A stretch of 64,000 bases of DNA from Verrucomicrobiota bacterium. Its GTDB lineage: Bacteria; Verrucomicrobiota; Verrucomicrobiia; Opitutales; Opitutaceae. This document shows positions 9,423-17,548 of this stretch, piece by piece (the first letter of the stretch is position 1; the number at the start of each line of letters is the position of its first letter). A program made the translations under genes and the position numbers. A model generated the notes under the pieces. It searched no databases and was not told the origin of the DNA. It saw nothing but the letters and a program-made list of their open reading frames with translations. The stretch lies in NCBI GenBank assembly GCA_023399155.1, contig JAEWQP010000022.1, forward strand, positions 496,001 through 560,000, read 5' to 3'.

Positions 9423-9718
9423 GAGTGCGGTCCAGCGAGCGCATCGCGCCCGACCGGCTGAGCCGAAGGAACACCTAAACGGCACGGGTTTGTCGCGGTC
9501 AACGGCAAAGACGTGCTTTTGCACCTTCGCGCGCACGCTCCGGAGGGTTGCGTCGGGGCGTCGCTGGATGGTGTGCGGACCCATCCTGGATCATGCTCGG
9601 AACGCACCGCAAAGCGTGCTTGCGCGGGCTCCGCGGGTTTTCCTGAGAAGCCGCTTGCGCGGCGAAAAACCGACCCATACGGTCGAACGCTTGCCTCTTA
9701 TCGAGGCCTGAAGCCGAC
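9423..9718. promoter_or_regulatory. Upstream region of the nuo operon
   Basis: This stretch lies between the divergent tRNA-Ser and nuoB and contains no credible gene; in particular no nuoA is visible. It must contain the promoter of the 13-gene operon. A weak sigma70-like candidate is TTGCGC at 9655-9660, a 17-nt spacer, then TACGGT at 9678-9683, leaving about 35 nt to the nuoB ATG. The match is poor and is offered only as a place to look. Confidence 0.35.
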
Positions 9719-10234
9719 ATGGTTTCCGCTAACACAGATTACACCTACAACAGCAAGATCGAGGGCGATCTCGTCGTCACCAAGGCCGACGCGGTCGTGA
9801 ACTGGATCCGCACGCACTCGATGTGGCCGATGCCCATGGGGCTGGCGTGCTGCGCAATCGAGCTGATGGCGTCGGGCGCATCGCGCCACGACATCAGCCG
9901 TTTCGGCGCCGAGGTGATGCGCTTTTCGCCGCGCCAATCCGACGTCATGATCGTGGCCGGCACCGTCACCTACAAGATGGCCACCGCGGTTCGCCGCATC
10001 TACGACCAGATGGCTTCGCCGCGTTGGGTCATCGCCATGGGTGCGTGCGCGTCGTCGGGCGGCATGTACCGGTCTTATGCCACGATGCAGGGCGTGGACC
10101 GCATCCTGCCGGTGGACGTCTACGTGAGTGGCTGCCCGCCACGCCCGGAGGCGCTTCTGGACGCGATCATCAAGCTCCAGAAGACGGTCCGCCGCGAACC
10201 CGCGCTCTCCAACCTTCTCAAACCCGAGGCCTGA
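9719..10234 (+). CDS. nuoB: NADH-quinone oxidoreductase subunit B
   Basis: A 171-residue NuoB/PSST subunit, which carries the terminal [4Fe-4S] cluster N2 that passes electrons to quinone at the junction of the peripheral and membrane arms. The four ligands are present: the adjacent C44-C45 pair, C110, and C139 in the VSGCPPRPEA motif. The length is normal. It is the first nuo gene here; nuoA, which usually precedes it, is absent from the window. The stop TGA shares its A with the ATG of nuoC (TGATG), so the two are translationally coupled. Confidence 0.97.
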   Translation: MVSANTDYTYNSKIEGDLVVTKADAVVNWIRTHSMWPMPMGLACCAIELMASGASRHDISRFGAEVMRFSPRQSDVMIVAGTVTYKMATAVRRIYDQMASPRWVIAMGACASSGGMYRSYATMQGVDRILPVDVYVSGCPPRPEALLDAIIKLQKTVRREPALSNLLKPEA

Positions 10235-10854
10235 TGACTCCCGCGATCGAGCTTTCCGCGCTCTCACCGCGTTTTCCGCAGGTGACCGAGCGTCCGAGTG
10301 GTGATGTCCCCGCCTTCAATGTTCCGGCCGAGATCCTCGTCGAGGTGCTGGGTTACCTGCGCGACGAGGCCGGATTTGATCTGCTCACCGACGTCACGGG
10401 GATGGACTGGGGACTCGAGGCATCGCCGCGCTTCGGCGTGATCTACCACCTGGTCCGCTCGAACGGCTGCGACACCATCCGCATCGCGACCGAGTGCACC
10501 GCGACCGAGCCTCCGACGGTGCCATCGGCCACTCCGATCTGGCCGGCGGCGGACTGGCACGAGCGCGAGGCCTACGATTTCTTCGGTATCCAGTTTTTGG
10601 GACACCCGGACCTGCGCCGCATCCTGATGTGGGACGGGTATCCGTATCATCCGCTGCGCAAGGACTTCCCTCTCGCCGGCATCGAGGTGCCGCTGCCTGA
10701 TCCCGAGATACAGGCCGAGACCGGCGCGACGCTCATCGCCGCCCCCATGGCGGGCGGCCCATTCGTCGCCCCGCAACGCGGGTTTGTCAGCACTCGCGAG
10801 CCCCGCGCCCGCGACGAAAGCTGGAACGAACTCAAACCCAAGCCCGGCAACTGA
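10234..10854 (+). CDS. nuoC: NADH-quinone oxidoreductase subunit C
   Basis: A 206-residue NuoC/30-kDa subunit of the peripheral arm, which packs against NuoD at the quinone-reducing module and has no cofactor. The family signature is clear at ADWHEREAYDFFGIQFLGHPDLRRILMWDGY, followed by HPLRKDFPLAG. It is a separate gene and is not fused to nuoD as in E. coli. Its ATG overlaps the nuoB stop by one base. A palindromic repeat (10869-10986) separates it from nuoD. Confidence 0.96.
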   Translation: MTPAIELSALSPRFPQVTERPSGDVPAFNVPAEILVEVLGYLRDEAGFDLLTDVTGMDWGLEASPRFGVIYHLVRSNGCDTIRIATECTATEPPTVPSATPIWPAADWHEREAYDFFGIQFLGHPDLRRILMWDGYPYHPLRKDFPLAGIEVPLPDPEIQAETGATLIAAPMAGGPFVAPQRGFVSTREPRARDESWNELKPKPGN

Positions 10855-10868
10855 CCCGAGCTGAAGTT

Positions 10869-10986
10869 ACCACAGAGGACACAGAGAACACAGAGACCAT
10901 GCATCGGAGGAATTCAGAATCACAGAATTGGACTTCGGAGCCATTCCGCCTGCTCCCTCCTTTCTCTGTGCCCTCTGTGTCCTCAG
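10869..10986. repeat. Palindromic modular element, nuoC-nuoD gap (9-nt units)
   Basis: The left arm contains CACAGAG three times at 9-nt spacing (10869-10898). The right arm (10961-10986) carries the complementary CTCTGTG twice at 9-nt spacing plus a partial unit. A core of about 60 nt lies between. As RNA the arms would pair into a long imperfect hairpin between the two cistrons. Related elements occupy the nuoK-L, L-M and M-N gaps. Confidence 0.85.
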
Positions 10987-11013
10987 CGTTTTTGCCGTCC
11001 GGCAAGAAGCGCG

Positions 11014-12288
11014 ATGTGGTTCAACTTCCGACCGGTCCGCGCTGACATGGCCACCGACTACACTTTCCCGGAACCCGCCGCACGTGCCGCCGCCGCGCCT
11101 CTCGCGGACGGCGAATTCGAGACCGAGAAGCTCTCGATCAGCATGGGCCCGTCGCACCCGAGCACCCACGGCGTGCTCCGCCTCCAGCTCGAACTCGACG
11201 GCGAGACGGTCGTGAAGTGCGACCCGGTGATCGGCTACCTGCATCGCGGCGATGAGAAGATCGCCGAGAACATGACCTACAACCAGTTCGTCCCCTACAC
11301 GGACCGGCTGGACTACCTCGCGCCGCTTTCCAACAACGTCGCCTACGCGCTGGCGGTCGAGCGCCTCGCCCGGCTCGAGCTGCCTCCGCGGTGCCAGGCG
11401 ATCCGCGCCCTCGTCTGCGAGATGGCCCGCGTCGCGTCGCACCTGCTCGGCGTCGGTGTGTATGGCATGGATACGGGCGCGATGACGATCTTCCTTCTCA
11501 CGTTCACGGAGCGGGAGAAGCTCTACAACCTCTTCGAGGAGCTGACCGGGGCGCGCTTCACCACGAGCTACACGCGCATCGGCGGCATGTCCCGCGACAT
11601 CCCCGACGGCTGGCTCGGGCGCGTATCCAAGTTTTGCGACGGCGTCCTGCCGGTGATCGACGAGGTGGACGGCCTGCTCACGCGCAACCGCATCTTCCTC
11701 GACCGCACCGACGGTGTCGGCGTGATCCCGAAGGACGTCGCCATCGCCTACGGCATCACCGGCGCCAATCTGCGCGCCAGCGGCGTCGCCATCGACCTGC
11801 GCAAGGACAAGCCCTACCTCGGCTACGAGCAGTACGACTTCGACATCCCGGTCGGGACCAAGGGCGACTGCTACGACCGCTACCTGATACGCATCGAGGA
11901 GATGCGCCAGTCGGTGCGCATCATCCGGCAGATCATCGCGAAGTTTCCCGGCGGTCCCTGGTACGCGGAGGATGCGAAGAAGATCTTCGGCCCGCCCAAG
12001 GGCAGGGTGCTCACCAGCATGGAGGAGCTGATCCAGAACTTCATGCTTGTGACGGAGGGCCCGCAGATGCCCGCGGGCGAAGTCTATTTCGAGGCGGAGA
12101 ACCCCAAGGGGGCGCTCGGCTTTTTCATCCACTCAAAGGGTGGCGGCGTGCCCTACCGCCTGAAGATCCGCTCGCCCTCGTTCGCCTCGCTCTGCGTCCT
12201 GCCCAAGGCCGCCGTCGGCTGCATGATCGCGGACCTCTCCGCCATCCTCGGCAGCCTCGACTTCGTCATGGGCGAATGCGACAGGTGA
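11014..12288 (+). CDS. nuoD: NADH-quinone oxidoreductase subunit D
   Basis: A 424-residue NuoD/49-kDa subunit, which forms the quinone-binding pocket with NuoB. The hallmark MGPSHPSTHGVLRL occurs near residue 45, followed by DPVIGYLHRGDEKIAE and an R-F-T-T-S-Y-T-R-I-G-G motif that lines the quinone chamber. The C-terminus MGECDR is the expected end of the family. A second in-frame ATG at 11047 (MATDYTFPEP) would remove 11 residues and is an equally plausible start, since neither has a strong Shine-Dalgarno sequence. Repeat elements flank the gene on both sides. Confidence 0.96.
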   Translation: MWFNFRPVRADMATDYTFPEPAARAAAAPLADGEFETEKLSISMGPSHPSTHGVLRLQLELDGETVVKCDPVIGYLHRGDEKIAENMTYNQFVPYTDRLDYLAPLSNNVAYALAVERLARLELPPRCQAIRALVCEMARVASHLLGVGVYGMDTGAMTIFLLTFTEREKLYNLFEELTGARFTTSYTRIGGMSRDIPDGWLGRVSKFCDGVLPVIDEVDGLLTRNRIFLDRTDGVGVIPKDVAIAYGITGANLRASGVAIDLRKDKPYLGYEQYDFDIPVGTKGDCYDRYLIRIEEMRQSVRIIRQIIAKFPGGPWYAEDAKKIFGPPKGRVLTSMEELIQNFMLVTEGPQMPAGEVYFEAENPKGALGFFIHSKGGGVPYRLKIRSPSFASLCVLPKAAVGCMIADLSAILGSLDFVMGECDR

Positions 12289-12300
12289 ATACGCGCACGC

Positions 12301-12400
12301 TAATGAAGAACGAAGAATGTAGAATGCAGAATGACTCCCAGGTTCGTCGAGATATGCGATGCAGACAATTTCTGCATTCGTCATTCATCATTCTCCATTA
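12301..12400. repeat. Palindromic modular element, nuoD-nuoE gap (7-nt units)
   Basis: The left arm (12301-12334) has four to five AATGNAG-type units at 7-nt spacing. The right arm (12370-12400) has CATT-containing units at 7-nt spacing. The arms are imperfect reverse complements that begin TAATGAAG and end TCTCCATTA, with a core of about 35 nt. The same family occurs between nuoJ and nuoK. Confidence 0.87.
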
Positions 12401-12414
12401 GGTCGATCCGCTCC

Positions 12415-12927
12415 ATGGCTTTTTCGCTCAAACCTGAAACCCTCCAGCGGATCGATCGCCTGGTCGCGCGCTACCCGCAGAAGCGCAGCGCGCTCATGAT
12501 GGTGCTGCACGCGATCCAGGAGGAGGAGCACGTGATCTCGGACGAGGCGATCGAATGGGTCGCCGCCCGGCTCGACCTCCAGCCGATCAACGTGCTCGAG
12601 GTCGTGACGTTCTTTCCGTCCTACCGCCAGAGGAAGATCGGCAAGGTCTGGGTGCGCGTCTGCCGCACGCTCTCCTGCGCCCTCATGGGCGGTTTCCGGA
12701 CCGGCGAGGTCCTCGAGAAGGAACTTGGCTGCAGGATGGGCCACACGACCGAGGACGGCTCGATCACGCTCGAATACGCCGAGTGCCTCGCCGCGTGCGG
12801 CACCGGCCCGGTCGCGCTCGTCGACGAGGACCTCTTCGAGAACCTGACTCCCGACAAGCTCGGCCCCGTCATTGCCGAGATCAAGAAACGCGCCGCCGGC
12901 GGCGTCCCCACGCCCACGAAGAACTGA
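12415..12927 (+). CDS. nuoE: NADH-quinone oxidoreductase subunit E
   Basis: A 170-residue NuoE/24-kDa subunit, a thioredoxin-fold protein that binds the [2Fe-2S] cluster N1a beside the NADH site of NuoF. The ligands follow the family spacing: C83-x4-C88 and C124-x3-C128. The N-terminal helical part (residues 10-60) and the EVVTFFPSYRQ block are typical. The ATG at 12415 was chosen; the open frame upstream runs through the repeat element and is not coding. The nuoF start follows about 60 nt downstream, with a half-element between. Confidence 0.96.
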   Translation: MAFSLKPETLQRIDRLVARYPQKRSALMMVLHAIQEEEHVISDEAIEWVAARLDLQPINVLEVVTFFPSYRQRKIGKVWVRVCRTLSCALMGGFRTGEVLEKELGCRMGHTTEDGSITLEYAECLAACGTGPVALVDEDLFENLTPDKLGPVIAEIKKRAAGGVPTPTKN

Positions 12928-12954
12928 CTTGATGTATTCAGCTCTCCGGCACCC

Positions 12955-12984
12955 GACACTCGCCCTTCGTCACTCGTCACTTCC
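12955..12984. repeat. Half palindromic element, nuoE-nuoF gap
   Basis: Four 7-nt units (GACACTC, GCCCTTC, GTCACTC, GTCACTT) end in CC four bases before the nuoF ATG. They match the right arm of the nuoI-nuoJ element (GTCACGC, GTCACGC, GTCACCT, GTCACTT). No corresponding left arm is visible, so this looks like a decayed or solitary half-element. Confidence 0.65.
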
Positions 12985-12987
12985 CTG

Positions 12988-14334
12988 ATGCCCGCCACCG
13001 AGACACGACTCCTCCTCAAGCACGCCGACGAACCCGGCTACGGGATCGACCTCGCCAGCTATGAAAAGGTCGGCGGCTACGAGATGCTGAAAAAGGCCGT
13101 GGGCATGAAGCCCGAGGACATCCGCACGGAGATCAAGAACTCCGGCCTGCGCGGGCGCGGCGGCGCCGGTTTCCCCTGCGGCGTGAAGTGGGACCTCGTT
13201 GACCGCAAGAGCGGCAAACCCATCTACCTCATCGTCAACTGCGACGAGTCCGAACCCGGCACGTTCAAGGACCGCCAGCTCGTGCACAAGGACCCGCACC
13301 AGCTGATCGAGGGCGTGATGATATCCGCCTTCGCCAACAACGTCGCACTCGCCTTCATCTACATCCGCGAGGAGATGCCCAAGGGCGCGAAGATTCTCGA
13401 CGCGGCCATCGAGGAGGCCCGCGCCAAAGGTTACGTCGGCGCGAACATCTTCGGCTCGTCCTATTCGTGCGACATCGTCGTCCACCGCGGCGCCGGCGCC
13501 TACATCTGCGGCGAGGAGACCGGCCTGATCGAGTCGATGGAGGGCAAGCGCGCCTACCCGCGCATCAAGCCGCCGTTCTTCCCGGCCGTGCTCGGCCTCT
13601 ACCAGTGCCCGACGATCGTCAACAACGTCGAGACGCTCTGCAACGTGCCGCACATCCTGCGCATGGGGGCGGCCGAGTACTGCAGGATCGGTCGTAGCAA
13701 CAACACGGGTACGCGCATCTGGTGCGTGAGCGGCCACGTGCAGCGCCCCGGCTACTACGAGGTGGCCGGCGTCACCTTCGGCCAGTTGCTGTATGACCTC
13801 TGCGGCGGCCCGCTTCCCGGGCGGAAGTTCAAGGCCATCGTCCCCGGCGGAGGTTCGTCCAAGATTCTCCGCTACGACGAGACCTTCAAGGGCAGGAAGC
13901 CCGACGGCACGCCCTACGAGTTCTCCTTCGACGACATCGTCCTCGACTTCGACGGCGTGGCCGCGGCGGGCTCGATGTCCGGCTCGGGCGCCGTGATCGT
14001 GATGGACGACTCGGTCGACATCATGGAGGCGCTCGCCAATCTCGTCGCCTTCTACGCTCACGAAAGCTGCGGCCAGTGCACGCCCTGCCGCGAGGGCTCC
14101 CTCTGGGCCAAGAAGATGACCTACCGCATGTGCGGCGGCGACGCCCGCGAGCGCGACCTCGTCACGCTCTACGACATGGCCGGCAACATCGGCGGCCGCA
14201 CTGTCTGCCCGATGGGTTTCTCCACCACCTGGCCGGTGCAGAGTTACATCGACAAATTCCGCCCCGAGATCGAGGCGAAGGTTCGTGAGAACCGCCTCGG
14301 CATGAGCCGCGACGCGCGGCTGATCGAAAAATGA
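12988..14334 (+). CDS. nuoF: NADH-quinone oxidoreductase subunit F
   Basis: A 448-residue NuoF/51-kDa subunit, which binds NADH and FMN and carries the [4Fe-4S] cluster N3. The glycine-rich FMN/NADH motif GRGGAGFPCGVKW is near residue 55 and NCDESEPGTFKDR is near residue 88. Cluster ligands C361, C364 and C367 lie in the CGQCTPCREG motif, with C407 downstream. The length is normal. The final codons overlap the ATG of nuoG by four bases (ATGA). There is no Shine-Dalgarno sequence in front; the upstream sequence is the half-element. Confidence 0.97.
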   Translation: MPATETRLLLKHADEPGYGIDLASYEKVGGYEMLKKAVGMKPEDIRTEIKNSGLRGRGGAGFPCGVKWDLVDRKSGKPIYLIVNCDESEPGTFKDRQLVHKDPHQLIEGVMISAFANNVALAFIYIREEMPKGAKILDAAIEEARAKGYVGANIFGSSYSCDIVVHRGAGAYICGEETGLIESMEGKRAYPRIKPPFFPAVLGLYQCPTIVNNVETLCNVPHILRMGAAEYCRIGRSNNTGTRIWCVSGHVQRPGYYEVAGVTFGQLLYDLCGGPLPGRKFKAIVPGGGSSKILRYDETFKGRKPDGTPYEFSFDDIVLDFDGVAAAGSMSGSGAVIVMDDSVDIMEALANLVAFYAHESCGQCTPCREGSLWAKKMTYRMCGGDARERDLVTLYDMAGNIGGRTVCPMGFSTTWPVQSYIDKFRPEIEAKVRENRLGMSRDARLIEK

Positions 14335-16118
14335 GCGAACAGCCCAAAGACGACGGCCTGATCACGATCAACCTCGACGGCAACGACGTCCGCTGCCGTC
14401 CCGGCGCGAATATCGTCGACGTCGCCGCGAGTGCGGGGGTCGAGATCCCGCATTATTGCTACCACCCGAAGCTCTCCGTCTCGGGCAACTGCCGCATGTG
14501 CCTGGTCGAGATGGGCATGCCCGGCAAGGATCGCGCCACCGGCAAGGCGATGCTCAATCCCGACGGCTCGCCCATGATCCAGTGGATGCCGGGTCCGGCC
14601 ATCGCCTGCGGTACCAAGGCCGCCCCGGGGATGCACATCCGCACCGCCTCCGAGCTGGTGAGAAAGTGCCGCGAGGGCGTGCAGGAGTTCCTTCTCATCA
14701 ACCACCCGCTCGACTGCCCGATCTGCGACCAGGCCGGCGAATGCCGTCTCCAGGAATTCGCGACAGACTACGGCAGGGGCTACTCGCGCTTCGAGGAGAC
14801 GAAGAACGTCAAGCCGAAGCGCACCCAGCTCGGGCCGCGTGTCACGCTCGACGACGAGCGCTGCATCCTGTGCTCGCGCTGCATCCGCTTCTGTCGCGAG
14901 ATCGCCAAGGACGACGTCCTGGGCTTCACCGAGCGCGGCAGCTACTCCACGCTCACCTGCTACCCGGGCAGGAAGTTGGAAAACAACTACTCGCTCAACA
15001 CCGTCGACATCTGCCCGGTGGGTGCGCTCACGAGCACTGATTTCCGGTTCAAAATGCGCGTGTGGTTCCTGAAGAAGACGCCGAGCATCGACGCTGAGAC
15101 CAGCACGGGCTGCAACACCGACGTCTGGTCGCGCGAGGGCCGCATCTACCGCATCACGCCGCGCCAGAACGACGGGGTGAACGACACCTGGATGCCGGAC
15201 AGCGGCCGCGAACTCTACAAGCAGGTCGAGGCCCCGACACGCCTGAAGTCGTCGCTCGTCCGCGGCCAGCCCGCGACCCCCGCCGATGCCGTGCGCGAGG
15301 CGACCGCGCTCCTGGTCGGGGTGGGGCGAGGCGTCGCACCGAGCCGCGAAAACGATTCGGCTTCGACAACCAAGGCGGCTCACCCGGACGGTTCGCCCTA
15401 CCACGGCGTCGCCATCGTCGGCTCCGGCCGCGCTTCGGTCGAGGAGCAGTTCCTCCTCGGGAAGATTGCCACCGCGCTCGGGGGAGCCCCCGTGCGTCTC
15501 GTCAGCCGGGTGGGGAAGGGCGATGACCTGCTCGTCTCCGCCGATCGCAACCCGAACGTCCGCGGTGCGCTTGTCACCGGGCTGATCACCAGGCTGCCCG
15601 AGCAGAAGCTCGCCGACCTCGGCTCCGACATCGATGCCGGCCGCACGGCGACGCTGCTCGTCCATGGCGAGGACCTCACGGCCGCCGGCCTCACCGAGGC
15701 GCAGCTCGCGAAGGTTCGGATCATCTACCTCGGTACCCAGAATGACGCTACGGCTGCGAAGGCCGCGGTCGTGCTCGCGGGCCTGACGGTCTTCGAAAAA
15801 TCCGGCAGTTTCGTGAACCAGCAGTTCCGCCTGCAGAAGTTCGTACGTGCAGTGCCCGGCCCTGCGGGCACGACGGACGACCTTGTGGTTCTCGCCTCGC
15901 TGCTGGCCAACCTCACCGGCGTGACGGTCGCCTCGACGATCGATACGCTGTGGTCGGAGATGGCCGGCGAGGTGGCGCTGCTGAAGGGCCTCTCCTTCCA
16001 GGTCATCGCGCCCGGCGGCGTCCTGCTCGACGGTTCCTCCTTTGCTGGCCTGCCCTTCGTCGAGGGCAAGTCGCTCCGCTACGATCCCGCCGCCGTCACC
16101 GCGGTGAAAGCCGGATGA
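14331..16118 (+). CDS. nuoG: NADH-quinone oxidoreductase subunit G (short form with internal repeat)
   Basis: A 595-residue NuoG/75-kDa subunit, the iron-sulfur wire between NuoF and NuoI. The N-terminal [2Fe-2S] ligands are C43, C54, C57 and C93. The His-Cys3 [4Fe-4S] site is H125, C129, C132 and C138, and the next site is C178, C181, C184 and C228. The C-terminal molybdopterin-oxidoreductase-like part is much shorter than in E. coli NuoG (about 900 residues). Residues about 330-358 are encoded by a palindromic repeat of the family found in the nuoH-nuoI gap, which adds a hydrophilic insertion without breaking the frame. The gene overlaps nuoF by four bases. Confidence 0.94.
   Translation: MSEQPKDDGLITINLDGNDVRCRPGANIVDVAASAGVEIPHYCYHPKLSVSGNCRMCLVEMGMPGKDRATGKAMLNPDGSPMIQWMPGPAIACGTKAAPGMHIRTASELVRKCREGVQEFLLINHPLDCPICDQAGECRLQEFATDYGRGYSRFEETKNVKPKRTQLGPRVTLDDERCILCSRCIRFCREIAKDDVLGFTERGSYSTLTCYPGRKLENNYSLNTVDICPVGALTSTDFRFKMRVWFLKKTPSIDAETSTGCNTDVWSREGRIYRITPRQNDGVNDTWMPDSGRELYKQVEAPTRLKSSLVRGQPATPADAVREATALLVGVGRGVAPSRENDSASTTKAAHPDGSPYHGVAIVGSGRASVEEQFLLGKIATALGGAPVRLVSRVGKGDDLLVSADRNPNVRGALVTGLITRLPEQKLADLGSDIDAGRTATLLVHGEDLTAAGLTEAQLAKVRIIYLGTQNDATAAKAAVVLAGLTVFEKSGSFVNQQFRLQKFVRAVPGPAGTTDDLVVLASLLANLTGVTVASTIDTLWSEMAGEVALLKGLSFQVIAPGGVLLDGSSFAGLPFVEGKSLRYDPAAVTAVKAG
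15318..15404. repeat. Palindromic element inside the nuoG coding frame
   Basis: The left arm, GGTGGGGCGAGGC...CGAGCCGC (15318-15347), and the right arm, GCGGCTCACCC...TTCGCCCTACC (15374-15404), are imperfect reverse complements. They align closely with the arms of the element in the nuoH-nuoI gap (17411-17490). The element lies wholly inside nuoG and keeps the frame. Confidence 0.8.
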
Positions 16119-16152
16119 AGATGATTTCCACCACGTCTCTCGTCACCGCTTC

Positions 16153-16228
16153 GGCCCGACAGGAGTCGGGCCCTCCAGGAGTGCGCGCGTTGGCGCGTCA
16201 ACGTGAAGGGCGGACCTCCTGGTCCACC
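16153..16228. repeat. Inverted pair of REP-like hairpins, nuoG-nuoH gap
   Basis: The first hairpin is GGCCCGAC-AGGA-GTCGGGCC (16153-16172). The second is GGCGGACC-TCCT-GGTCCACC (16209-16228). Each has an 8-bp stem and a 4-nt loop. Read on the opposite strand the second also has loop AGGA and is followed by pyrimidines, so the two units are inverted relative to each other, like the paired units of bacterial interspersed mosaic elements. Confidence 0.72.
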
Positions 16229-16252
16229 GCAGGATCGAACAGGCTTTAGCCC

Positions 16253-17386
16253 ATGGAACTCTGGCCCGACATCATTTGGCCCGCCATCCTCGGCCTCATC
16301 GTCATCTCGGTGGTGATGGGCGTGTGCATGTACTCCGTCCTCGCCGAGCGCAAGGTCTCGGCCTGGATCCAGGGCCGCGTCGGTCCGAATCGCACCGCCG
16401 TGCCGCTGATCGCCGCGATCCCGGTGGTCGGCCGTGCGCTCACGCGCCTGGGGATCTTCCAGCCGCTGGCCGATGGCGGGAAGTTCCTCTTCAAGGAGGA
16501 CGTCATCCCGGCCCACGTGAACAAGGTCTACTTCGTCCTCGCGCCGATCATCGCCTTCGTGCCGGCGCTGGTGACGATCTCGGTCGTGCCGTTCGGCCAG
16601 TATCTCGACTCCGCCGGCGCGGTGAAGACCCTGATCCTGGCCAATGTCGACGTCGGGCTGCTCTTCATCTTCGCCTTCGCGTCGCTCGGCGTTTACGCGC
16701 TGGTGCTCTCTGGCTGGGCCTCGAACTCGAAGTATCCGTTCCTTGGAGGCGTGCGTGCCTCGGCCCAGCTCGTGTCCTACGAACTCGCCATGGGCATGGC
16801 GGTGATCCCGGTCTTCATCTGGATCAACGCCCCGGGCACGAGCGGTTCGCTCAGCCTGGTACGGATCGTCGAGGCACAGCAGGACATGTGGTTCTTCATG
16901 TGGCAGCCGCTTTCCGCGCTGATTTTCATCATCGCGCTGTTTGCCGAGACCAACCGCCTCCCGTTTGACATGCCGGAATCGGAGACCGACCTGGTCGGCG
17001 GCTACCACACGGAATACAGCAGCTTCAAGTTCGGGTTCTTCTTCGTCGGCGAGTACGCCAACATGACCGTGGGCGCCTGCGTGATCACGCTGGTGTTCTT
17101 CGGCGGCTGGCACCCGCTGCCGTGGATGACGTGGAACGACTTCGCCGCCTGGACCGGCCAGTCCTTCTTCAACACCGGCATTCCCGGCGCGTTGCTGGCC
17201 TTCGCCACCTTCGCGATCAAGACCGTCTTCTTCATCTTCTTCTTCATCTGGGTGCGCTGGACCGTGCCGCGTTTCCGTTACGACCAGGTGATGAGGATCG
17301 GGTGGCGCAAACTCCTGCCGCTCGCCATCGCCAACCTCGTTGTTTGCGCGATCATCATCGCGGCGTTCGACCGGTTCTTCAACTGA
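16253..17386 (+). CDS. nuoH: NADH-quinone oxidoreductase subunit H
   Basis: A 377-residue integral membrane subunit (ND1 family) with about eight transmembrane helices. It joins the peripheral arm to the membrane arm and forms part of the quinone tunnel. Family signatures are seen at ERKVSAWIQGRVGPNR, LADGGKFLFKED, and AETNRLPFDMPESETDLVGGYHTEYSS, the loop that contacts NuoB and NuoD. The C-terminal FFFIWVRWTVPRFRYDQVM block is also typical. It is slightly longer than E. coli NuoH (325 residues). The start ATG follows the REP-like hairpin pair. Confidence 0.97.
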   Translation: MELWPDIIWPAILGLIVISVVMGVCMYSVLAERKVSAWIQGRVGPNRTAVPLIAAIPVVGRALTRLGIFQPLADGGKFLFKEDVIPAHVNKVYFVLAPIIAFVPALVTISVVPFGQYLDSAGAVKTLILANVDVGLLFIFAFASLGVYALVLSGWASNSKYPFLGGVRASAQLVSYELAMGMAVIPVFIWINAPGTSGSLSLVRIVEAQQDMWFFMWQPLSALIFIIALFAETNRLPFDMPESETDLVGGYHTEYSSFKFGFFFVGEYANMTVGACVITLVFFGGWHPLPWMTWNDFAAWTGQSFFNTGIPGALLAFATFAIKTVFFIFFFIWVRWTVPRFRYDQVMRIGWRKLLPLAIANLVVCAIIIAAFDRFFN

Positions 17387-17410
17387 TGCGCGCGAACGTC
17401 CAGCGTTTCC

Positions 17411-17490
17411 GGGGTAGGGCGAGGCCTCAGGCCGAGCCGCAATCGCCCGTGAGTCGCTTGAGCGGCTCACCGGGACGGTTCGCCCCACCT
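17411..17490. repeat. Palindromic element, nuoH-nuoI gap
   Basis: The left arm, GGTAGGGCGAGGC...CGAGCCGC (17411-17440), and the right arm, GCGGCTCACCGG...TTCGCCCCACC (17462-17490), are imperfect reverse complements. The short core contains a nested GTGAG...CTCAC pairing. It is closely related to the element inside nuoG. Confidence 0.82.
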
Positions 17491-17548
17491 TCGCCACGCC
17501 TGGCGCGTGCGTCAGGCCGTTCGCCAAGCCTCTAGAGAATTTCAGCCC

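Noticed and set aside
15318..15404. nuoG as a pseudogene broken by the repeat
   Set aside because: The frame continues through the element without stop or frameshift and the downstream sequence remains NuoG-like.
14244..15665. 473-codon minus-strand frame opposite nuoF and nuoG
   Set aside because: GC-rich shadow of nuoG; no domain or signal, and the plus strand carries all expected NuoG ligands.
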